Of a DNA stretch of 64,000 bases, positions 18,116 to 24,944 are shown piece after piece. This stretch comes from JAZDFC01 sp043808235 (GTDB taxonomy: Bacteria; Bacteroidota; Ignavibacteria; Ignavibacteriales; Melioribacteraceae): NCBI GenBank assembly GCA_043808235.1, contig JAZDFC010000084.1, positions 1-64,000 on the forward strand. Reading direction: 5' to 3'. The first letter of the stretch is position 1; every line of letters begins with the position of its first letter. The translations under genes and the position numbers were made by a program. The notes beneath the pieces are model-generated. The model worked only from the letters and a program-made list of their open reading frames with translations, was not told where the DNA came from and did no database searches.

Positions 18116-20439
18116 CACTTCGGTCTGCTCTTTATTGAAATTCTATCGATAGACCAGTTAACGGGTGTTTCCGGAACAATACCTCTATTCTTCGAACCAA
18201 CTTCATTCAACAAATTGGCTAACGGATTATCGCCTTGCTTTTCGCCTCTTGTTTTAACTCCGGAAAAATCAAGTATATCTGGATTCGGAATTGCTTCGGC
18301 GGAGGTTAAAAACACAAATGTGTCAACTCCATACGGCGGTCCAACTCTGAACAAAATTGGTTTACCGAGTTGAATCTCTTTCGGATATTCGGATTCGCCC
18401 GCAGGCCTAACCGGGAATCTATTTTCAACATTGCCCATTCCTTTTCGCGGATACAGCAATGTACTTTTTCCGTTTGCATCAATGGCAAAGACATAAACGT
18501 ATCTTTTCTCCATTCCCTTCGCCATTTTCTCTTCATCAACCGATAATACCAATCCATAAGCTTCGCCTTGACGAACGATATTATCACTCGTAACAATTTT
18601 TCCGGTGGTCGGATCTTTTAATGCAAGTCTGTACGGAAAATATCCTTCATCCGGTGGAGCCGGTAATTGCAACCATGCACGCAGCTTACCAAGTTTTAAT
18701 GCCTGCTCGGTGATTTTATTTCCCGCTAAATCTGTGTTTGATTTATTCAGCTCAATCCAATCCGTTCGCGAAGGCATCGAAATGATTTGCAGTGTGTCGG
18801 TAAAATCAATGTTCGGCAAAATCCAACTGTATTCGATTTTACCGTTGTTATCTCTTCCAACTAAAATATAATGCGCTTCGGCAGATGATTTTACGATTTC
18901 GATTGCATTGTTAAGTGTGCCTTCACCAAGTTTAATACTTCGTTCTTGTTCAACGGGGAATGGATACTGAACAAATAATTTGGTTGACAACTCGTTGTTG
19001 ATTGACAATTTTTTTAATATATCTTCTTTGCCTGGTTTCATTCCGAGATTTTGAATCTTGCCATCGGGAAAACTCATAGCCCATTCCCTTCCATTCCAAT
19101 AAACAAAATGTGTTGGGAATTCTTTTGAAAGATCATTTACGATTTGAATTCCAGTCACATTGTTTATTGAACTCAGTTCGCCGGCAATGCTTACTAATTC
19201 ATCTATTGTTTGGTTCGTAACAGAAATCCATACTTTCAAATTTGTTGAAGCTGGCGCCGCCCATTTATAAACAGTGAATAAGTCACCCGGCTGAATTTTA
19301 TTTTGATCGCCGTTGATGATAGAAGCGAAACAATTATTCAATCCGGTTATTTCAGTTACTTTTATACGAACAGTGTCTGCATCATATACGGAATACAATT
19401 CGCAATTTTCATTTACACTCGAGGCTGTCCCACCCTGTAGTTCTATTTGTCCTTCACTTTTTTTACGAAGTACCGGCACTTTAATTTCACCGCTCACATC
19501 TTCCATCGGTGAGCCAAACAGAGGGGATTTTAATCTTTCGGTATTTCCTGCCAACACCGGTTCCTGGTTTCTTCCATTCGATTGCATCATCGCCTTAACT
19601 CGAAGGAAAAGATAATCCACACTTTCATTTACAGGCGCTGATTTTAATACATCGACTAATCCCAAACTAAAAGCGCCGTGTGGATTACCACGATCATCAG
19701 TCGATTCTCCTGCAAGTTGATGATCCTGAGCGGCAGTAATTATCAAGGCTCCGCGTTCTTCGGGACTCGCGCCGATATCCATTGCATCTGCAATGTCAAC
19801 CGTATCAATCGGAAGAAAACGTGTTTTTTCTGTTGAAGGAATTTTAGGACCGCGCGTAATTGAACCGCTGTGGCAGCAATCGAAAATCGCGGTAAGCGCA
19901 ACTTTTTTATCGAGTAGTTGATTAAACAAATATCCTAATTCTTTATCGCGGATATCCTTCGCTCCAAGTAAAATATCGGAAGGAACTATGGTTTCATCCT
20001 TCTTATCCGGTTCGGTTGATTTCGAATTTACTACTTGCGAACCATGCCCGGCATAAAAGAAAAACACAATATCTCCTTCTGCGGAGGAATCAATCAAATG
20101 TTCCGTAATTGATTTTAAAATGCTCTCACGGTTAGCCTGCTCATCGGTTAGTAATAATATATTTTCTTTTTTGAATCCGAACCGGGTAATTAAAATTTCG
20201 TACATTGTTTTCGCGTCATTAACTGCGCCGTCAAGATTTCCCCATGAGCCTCTCGAACCACGGGAGGTATTTGGTTTGGATTCTGAGATTATTCCTTTGT
20301 CTTCTTGCTTCTCCGGCTCTGCAGTCTGTAGTTCATATTTATCGATACCGATTACCAAAGCTCTTTTGTTTTGAGAAATCATGTTACCGGAAAACATGAA
20401 CATTAATGCAACAACCAGAAATATTTTTGTTCTTTTCAT
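18115..20439 (-). CDS. Exported caspase-like peptidase (C14) with DUF4384-like C terminus
   Basis: The 774-residue protein starts with a signal peptide (MKRTKIFLVVALMFMFSGNMISQ). A caspase/metacaspase p20 domain spans about residues 25-310: KRALVIGIDKYE, catalytic His132 in FFYAGHGSQV and catalytic Cys189 in FDCCHSGS. An acid-rich insert sits between the first strand and the core. The middle contains a small barrel-like segment (QPGDLFTVYKWA). The C-terminal 150 residues (SDNIVRQGEAYGLVLSV, RYVYVFAIDANGKSTLLYP, PYGVDTFVFLTS) match the DUF4384 pattern often fused to bacterial caspases. It lies upstream of the TPR-CHAT gene in the same direction and probably works with it in the periplasm or at the outer surface. 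The substrate is unknown. Confidence 0.93.
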   Translation of the reverse strand: MKRTKIFLVVALMFMFSGNMISQNKRALVIGIDKYELQTAEPEKQEDKGIISESKPNTSRGSRGSWGNLDGAVNDAKTMYEILITRFGFKKENILLLTDEQANRESILKSITEHLIDSSAEGDIVFFFYAGHGSQVVNSKSTEPDKKDETIVPSDILLGAKDIRDKELGYLFNQLLDKKVALTAIFDCCHSGSITRGPKIPSTEKTRFLPIDTVDIADAMDIGASPEERGALIITAAQDHQLAGESTDDRGNPHGAFSLGLVDVLKSAPVNESVDYLFLRVKAMMQSNGRNQEPVLAGNTERLKSPLFGSPMEDVSGEIKVPVLRKKSEGQIELQGGTASSVNENCELYSVYDADTVRIKVTEITGLNNCFASIINGDQNKIQPGDLFTVYKWAAPASTNLKVWISVTNQTIDELVSIAGELSSINNVTGIQIVNDLSKEFPTHFVYWNGREWAMSFPDGKIQNLGMKPGKEDILKKLSINNELSTKLFVQYPFPVEQERSIKLGEGTLNNAIEIVKSSAEAHYILVGRDNNGKIEYSWILPNIDFTDTLQIISMPSRTDWIELNKSNTDLAGNKITEQALKLGKLRAWLQLPAPPDEGYFPYRLALKDPTTGKIVTSDNIVRQGEAYGLVLSVDEEKMAKGMEKRYVYVFAIDANGKSTLLYPRKGMGNVENRFPVRPAGESEYPKEIQLGKPILFRVGPPYGVDTFVFLTSAEAIPNPDILDFSGVKTRGEKQGDNPLANLLNEVGSKNRGIVPETPVNWSIDRISIKSRPK

Positions 20440-20497
20440 TTCTTTATTTCGATATTTTTTTGATCTACTTGCTGATTATTTTTATTTATACCGGACC

Positions 20498-20548
20498 GCG
20501 TTACCGTAAACGGTAACGCTATCCAAACAAATCATTCTAAAGAATGAT
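20498..20548. repeat. Two adjacent AA-centred perfect palindromes
   Basis: GCGTTACCGT and ACGGTAACGC flank a central AA (20498-20519). ATCATTCT and AGAATGAT flank another central AA (20531-20548). Both lie just upstream of the caspase gene. The same arm-AA-arm geometry with different arm sequences recurs in the composite repeats at 52410 and 55247, so they probably belong to the same class of palindromic elements. Confidence 0.65.
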
Positions 20549-20590
20549 ACACAGTTAGAAATATTTTTATATGAGTTACTACTACAACTA

Positions 20591-20628
20591 CAAACAAAAA
20601 CCGCCCGCCAATCGTTATCGGCAGGCGG
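20591..20628 (-). terminator. Rho-independent terminator after the small secreted protein
   Basis: On the minus strand CCGCCTGCC pairs with GGCGGGCGG (20601-20628, one G-U), followed by TTTTTGTTTG. It lies 27 bases past the stop of the 20655-21122 gene. It separates the trypsin/small-protein pair from the caspase gene, so the caspase gene probably has its own promoter in 20440-20590. Confidence 0.8.
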
Positions 20629-20654
20629 AATTAAAATTGAATCAATGAAGAAAA

Positions 20655-21122
20655 TTAATTCGACAACTTCCATGTGTAGGTGTAATATTCATCGTTTGCA
20701 ACATAATGCGGGCCCCATGTTAAAGTGCTGCCGTCGTCAAATGTTGCAACGCCGTATAATTCAATTGCATCTCCGTAATCCATAAAATAACTGTCGTCCC
20801 ATGGACCGATTGTACCTTGATAATAACCGTCGTTATAAATGTCGACATAATATGGAGTCCAGTTTTCTACGATGACTTTAATATTTGATGCACGTGATTT
20901 TTCGCCACCCTTGGCATAAGGAGGGAGAAATTTATCTGCTGCATCTTTTGAATTTACTTTTACATTGCTTTTAATGTTTTCATCTTCGCCGGCTCCCCTG
21001 CTTTTGGAAGCTTTTGTTTCAACACTTTGATTACCGCCTTTGTAAGTTTGCGCATTTGCGGTAGCGGATATTAAGAATGATGCAACAACAAGTAAAACAA
21101 TAAATGAAAGTAGGTTTTTCAT
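20655..21122 (-). CDS. Small secreted protein of unknown function
   Basis: I place the start at the ATG at 21122, which has AAGGAG nine bases upstream and begins a clean signal peptide (MKNLLSFIVLLVVASFLISATANAQ); a longer frame upstream lacks both. The mature part (~130 residues) has a lysine-rich, low-complexity linker. A compact, aromatic domain follows (VIVENWTPYYVDIYNDGYYQGTIGPWDDSYF, then ELYGVATFDDGSTLTWGP), suggesting a single beta-sandwich. The xxIYNDGYYQGTIGP segment vaguely recalls PEGA-type domains; I cannot name a family. It follows the trypsin-like gene by 70 bases and is ended by a terminator, so the two probably share a transcript. Confidence 0.8.
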   Translation of the reverse strand: MKNLLSFIVLLVVASFLISATANAQTYKGGNQSVETKASKSRGAGEDENIKSNVKVNSKDAADKFLPPYAKGGEKSRASNIKVIVENWTPYYVDIYNDGYYQGTIGPWDDSYFMDYGDAIELYGVATFDDGSTLTWGPHYVANDEYYTYTWKLSN

Positions 21123-21192
21123 TTGATGGCTCCTTCTTTGGTTAATTAAATAAACAATTAGAAACAGATGTATAGTCAAAAATCATTTTAGA

Positions 21193-22422
21193 TCAACCTT
21201 TGTAATCAGAAAATTCATCGGGTTCACCGTCGAGATTTGTATCAATGCCGACGAGATCAATATTGTAATCATAATCCGAGTCGATAAGGAAATACTCGAA
21301 ATAACCGTCTCCATCCTGATCATAAACTTCCACATCGATAATTCCATCGTAATTAAGATCGCCAATAACATAATCGACAGTACCGTCTTCATTATCATCC
21401 ATCCGAACAATATCGAAATTGCCGTCTCCGTTATCGTCGATGCCTTCACCGTCCGCTACTCCGTTACCATCGGAATCTATCAGTTGCCATTCCGATTCAA
21501 CAGTTACTTCGGAGTTAACCGGCTGAAGTTCGTATTTGAATTTACCCTGTTCAACCTGCTTAACGAAATCTTTCACTTCATTAATCTTAACTGCAAAATT
21601 GATTCCCTGCATTCCGGGCGAGCCGAAAGAGTTTATGCCAACCCATTCGCCTTCAGTATTAAACAAAGGTCCGCCTGAATTTCCGGGATTGATTGGGGTT
21701 TGTGTTTGGATAATGTCTGCATTAAAATAATTGATGTCATCATAAGTCCATTCATAATTATTTCTGAATTGACTTATAACTCCATAAGTGAATGACCATA
21801 TATAGCTATCGGGATGTCCGATTGCGAAAACATCCTGTGCAATTTCCAATTCATTATCATTTCCAAGTTTGAGCGGTGATAATGATTTTTTTGTCTGGAG
21901 TTTTACCATAGCAAGGTCGCGGCTCAAATCGGCGGCTACAACCTCGGCCAGTTCGGCTTTATCAAGATTAATTTCTTCGATATTGGTTACGCTTTTATCG
22001 TAAAAGTAAACGTACATTTTATCGTTGCCCTGGATAACATGCCAGTTGGTTACTATCCTGCCATCGTTGGAATATACGCAGCCGGAACCTAATGAATTAC
22101 CATCAGGAGCAATAAGCAAAACAACTCCCTTGGAATTTTGGTTGTAAAGATTGCTTGCGTTTGCCATACCGCGGGTTTTGTATTCTTCGCTGGATAGCTT
22201 ATTGGGATCGAATATGTTTCTTCCCATCAGACTTGTAGTAGCTTTGCCGATACTGCTTAAAAGACTTTGTGATGAACTGATCGGGTCATTCCCGGGTTTT
22301 TGACCGATGCCGATTACATTGCCTTTTAAATTAGCATTACTTCCAATTTTATTTTTCTGCGCGTTTGTATTGATGCTAAAAGCAATGATAATTCCAAATA
22401 GTAAAAAGAAATATTTCTTCAC
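21193..22422 (-). CDS. Exported trypsin-like serine protease with acidic calcium-type tail
   Basis: I choose a GTG start at 22422, preceded by AAAGGAG at optimal spacing and opening a signal peptide (KKYFFLLFGIIIAFSINTNAQ). The product is 409 residues. The catalytic triad of the S1/HtrA-type fold is complete: His128 in TNWHVIQ, Asp169 in SRDLAMVKL, Ser249 in NPGNSGGPLF. No PDZ domain is present. Instead residues ~316-409 carry seven DxDxDG-like loops (DSDGNG, DDNGDG, DDNEDG, DLNYDG, DQDGDG, DSDYDY, DTNLDG) spaced by 12-14 residues, resembling EF-hand-like or thrombospondin type 3 calcium sites. Calcium binding is inferred. It heads the protease cluster together with the caspase and CHAT genes. 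Confidence 0.93.
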   Translation of the reverse strand: MKKYFFLLFGIIIAFSINTNAQKNKIGSNANLKGNVIGIGQKPGNDPISSSQSLLSSIGKATTSLMGRNIFDPNKLSSEEYKTRGMANASNLYNQNSKGVVLLIAPDGNSLGSGCVYSNDGRIVTNWHVIQGNDKMYVYFYDKSVTNIEEINLDKAELAEVVAADLSRDLAMVKLQTKKSLSPLKLGNDNELEIAQDVFAIGHPDSYIWSFTYGVISQFRNNYEWTYDDINYFNADIIQTQTPINPGNSGGPLFNTEGEWVGINSFGSPGMQGINFAVKINEVKDFVKQVEQGKFKYELQPVNSEVTVESEWQLIDSDGNGVADGEGIDDNGDGNFDIVRMDDNEDGTVDYVIGDLNYDGIIDVEVYDQDGDGYFEYFLIDSDYDYNIDLVGIDTNLDGEPDEFSDYKG

Positions 22423-22856
22423 TTTATTCTCCTTTAAATTTCGAGTTATAAAATCTCTCAAATAGATTTAATCGGGTTCCAAAGATTTGAAAACTCTGAT
22501 CTCACCCAATATCAAATTACAATTACCGTACTTTATATTTGCAAAGATAATCTATTCACTTCACCTTACGCAATAATGAATCGAGATAAATTATCTTTAA
22601 TGCTATCTTTATATCCGGTTTTGTTCTTCCTTACTATTAAATTTAATGAGCGCAATCTTGTACTCGAATAACCAAATCAGAGTTTCCGTTTGATTGAGAT
22701 AGATTGTTTGAAATCACCTTATAAAATATCCGGGAACAAATTCCCTATTGAAAAATCGATCACACTAAAGTTCGAATCACTATTTGAAAAATCATTTTAT
22801 AAAAATTAGTTTTGAACTGATAATAGTATTACTTATCACTTAAAGCAATAATTTTA
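22423..22856. other. 434-base divergent intergenic region
   Basis: It separates the trypsin-like gene (minus) from the Cys-rich gene (plus). It is AT-rich, with a TATATTTG box on the plus strand near 22532 that resembles a -7 element. I see no ORF, hairpin with T-tract, or repeat family used elsewhere in the window. Confidence 0.3.
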
Positions 22857-23333
22857 ATGAAGCAGAAAAGATCTCTTTCGCCCAAATATCCGCCTTCGGA
22901 GCCATGTGGCTGCGAAATTTGTTTGAATTACTGCAAACGTCCGGGCTGGTGGACAGTGAAGGAGACGGAGAAAGCAATCGATGCCGGTTACGGCAACAGA
23001 ATGATGCTGGAAATGTCGCCGGAATTAATATTTGGAGTTCTTTCGCCGGCATTCAAAGGCTGCGAAGTAAATTTCGCTTACCAGGAATTCTCTTCGAACG
23101 GGTGTAATTTTCTAAAAAATAATTTGTGCGAATTACATGGCACCGGATACATGCCGCTCGAGTGCAAATTCTGTCATCACGAGAGAGAAGGTCTTGGAAA
23201 GAAGTGCCATGCCGATCTGGAAAAAGATTGGAATACTTATTACGGCAAAGAATTAGTCGATAGATGGATTACATTAATGAATTTTACAGGCGCAGATTAT
23301 TATTATCAGCTTATAAGAAAGAGAAATAATTAG
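22857..23333 (+). CDS. Cysteine-rich conserved hypothetical protein
   Basis: The 158-residue protein has no signal peptide. It contains nine cysteines in two groups: CGCEICLNYC near residues 17-26, and a C-terminal set including CNFLKNNLCELH, CKFCHHE and KKCHADLE. The spacing suggests an Fe-S cluster or zinc site, as in YkgJ-like proteins, but the sequence is not a clear member. Conserved-looking segments are RPGWWTVKETEKAIDAGY and MMLEMSPE. It stands alone between divergent and convergent neighbours. Metal binding is inferred from the Cys pattern only. Confidence 0.75.
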   Translation: MKQKRSLSPKYPPSEPCGCEICLNYCKRPGWWTVKETEKAIDAGYGNRMMLEMSPELIFGVLSPAFKGCEVNFAYQEFSSNGCNFLKNNLCELHGTGYMPLECKFCHHEREGLGKKCHADLEKDWNTYYGKELVDRWITLMNFTGADYYYQLIRKRNN

Positions 23334-23435
23334 CCGGAGTTAAAATTGTTTTCTAATTCTAACACAAATAATTCAGCAAAAGAAATTAAAGGAGTGGCAG
23401 TAGGTTGTTTTATAAACTGAATTACTTCTTAAAAT

Positions 23436-23639
23436 TTATTGCAGATATTCCTGATCAGCGTCCTTCAATTTGTCTTTCAGCTTATTTTGTTCACTCTGGT
23501 TTTTTTTCTTCGGAAAGGAGAGGCGGACTTCAGTAAATAGACCGTCGTTGACTACTTTTAATTCGAAATTTAATTGGTTCGTGTGGTGTTTTGTGGATGT
23601 GTTTTGATGATGCTGGTAGTCAAGAGTTATTGCTAGCAT
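23436..23639 (-). CDS. Small hypothetical protein
   Basis: A 67-residue frame with a well-placed ribosome-binding site (AGAAAGGATT directly before ATG). The product has a hydrophilic, His/Asn-rich N terminus, a central strand-like segment (LNFELKVVNDGLFTEVRLSF) and a Lys-rich C terminus. I do not recognise it. It is convergent with the Cys-rich gene and 113 bases downstream of the NagX-like gene on the same strand. The ribosome-binding site and central region make it a plausible gene, but coding status is uncertain. Confidence 0.45.
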   Translation of the reverse strand: MLAITLDYQHHQNTSTKHHTNQLNFELKVVNDGLFTEVRLSFPKKKNQSEQNKLKDKLKDADQEYLQ

Positions 23640-23751
23640 AATCCTTTCTAATTTTAATAAGGGCTGGTTTGTACTTTACCCTTCGATTCAAAATTTCGTT
23701 TTTCTATTTTGGAGTAATGAAAAAAATCCCACAGAAAAATTTAATACATTT

Positions 23752-24906
23752 TTATATCTTCACAAATATTTTTTTCAAATAAAAAATCCACATTACTCCG
23801 AGCCAAAATAAAACATAAACAATTGCCCATGCAAGCGATGCATTAATCGGTGAAAATATCGATGTAAAAAATGTTGAATACAAAAACGAACCAAGTGTAA
23901 TATTCACACCATCAGAGTTTGTCCAATTAATCATCCAAAACAAATTGCCAACAATTGCGGATAAAAAATAAACAGCAATTGCATTCATACCGTAAACCAC
24001 AAATGGTTTTGTCCACCATGTAATCTGATGAACATCAGCAAGCCAGTAACACATTCCAAAAAAGTTCAATGCCATTCCAGCTGTGAATACGACATAAGAA
24101 CTTGTCCAAAGTGCTTTATTCATTGGGAAAAAGATATCCCAGATTATTCCTGCGACGAGTGCAATGTTAGCTGTAAAAAATATCCAAGCCGTCTTTTGAT
24201 TTTTATCAAGCGGTGATTTCAAAAAATGACCGAGTAAAATTCCGAACAAGCACGTTGATATTGCGGGAATTGTACTCAACAAGCCTTCGGGATCCCATAC
24301 TCTGGTGGCTCCCCACAAATGTCCGCCGAGTATTTGATTATCAAACCACGAAACTAAATTCGGCGCAATAGTTTGATTCGTAGCGGGATCGAGAATTGTC
24401 GGGGCGGACAAATCCGGCATTCCGAATCCCGGAACGGGAATCAGAGTTATCATCGCCCAGTAAACAAACAAGAACGCGATAGAAAGAATTGTTTGTGTTT
24501 TCCAGCTTGTTTTAAGAAATATGATTGACGCAACCAAATATACAATGGCAATCCGCTGTAAGACTCCGGGAATTCTAAGCGATTCAAAATAATAGTATGG
24601 GAATCCGTTTAATACAACGCCGATAAGAAAAATCAAAAAACTTCTTTTTACAATTTGTAAAATTAATTTAGTCTGGTTATCGCCGCGGTCTTTTCTTTTC
24701 GAAAGCGAGAGAGTAAGCGCTACACCAACAATAAATAAAAAAAACGGGAATACAAGATCAGTAGGAGTGCAACCATTCCATGCGGCATGCCGCAAAGCCG
24801 GATAAACATTACTCCAATCACCGGGACTGTTAACTAAAATCATTCCGGCAATCGTAATTCCTCTAAAAATATCGAGCGATAGAAGGCGGCTGGATTTTGT
24901 TTCCAT
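23752..24906 (-). CDS. NagX/HGSNAT-like transmembrane acyltransferase (DUF5009)
   Basis: The 384-residue protein has about ten predicted transmembrane helices. The N-terminal signature SLDIFRGITIAGMILVNSPGDW, followed by LRHAAWNGCTPTDLVFPFFLFIVGVALTLSL, marks the family that includes bacterial NagX and human heparan-alpha-glucosaminide N-acetyltransferase. These transfer acetyl groups from cytoplasmic acetyl-CoA across the membrane to sugar amino groups. The neighbouring GH63-like glycosidase (38 bases upstream, same strand) supports a role in glycan processing. The sugar substrate is not determined. The protein is full length. Confidence 0.88.
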   Translation of the reverse strand: METKSSRLLSLDIFRGITIAGMILVNSPGDWSNVYPALRHAAWNGCTPTDLVFPFFLFIVGVALTLSLSKRKDRGDNQTKLILQIVKRSFLIFLIGVVLNGFPYYYFESLRIPGVLQRIAIVYLVASIIFLKTSWKTQTILSIAFLFVYWAMITLIPVPGFGMPDLSAPTILDPATNQTIAPNLVSWFDNQILGGHLWGATRVWDPEGLLSTIPAISTCLFGILLGHFLKSPLDKNQKTAWIFFTANIALVAGIIWDIFFPMNKALWTSSYVVFTAGMALNFFGMCYWLADVHQITWWTKPFVVYGMNAIAVYFLSAIVGNLFWMINWTNSDGVNITLGSFLYSTFFTSIFSPINASLAWAIVYVLFWLGVMWIFYLKKIFVKI

Positions 24907-24944
24907 AGTTATCCATAATTGTACTGTACTAAAATAATTATATC

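Noticed and set aside
18019..18117. CRISPR-like array
   Set aside because: Units are 7 bases with no spacers and no cas genes nearby.
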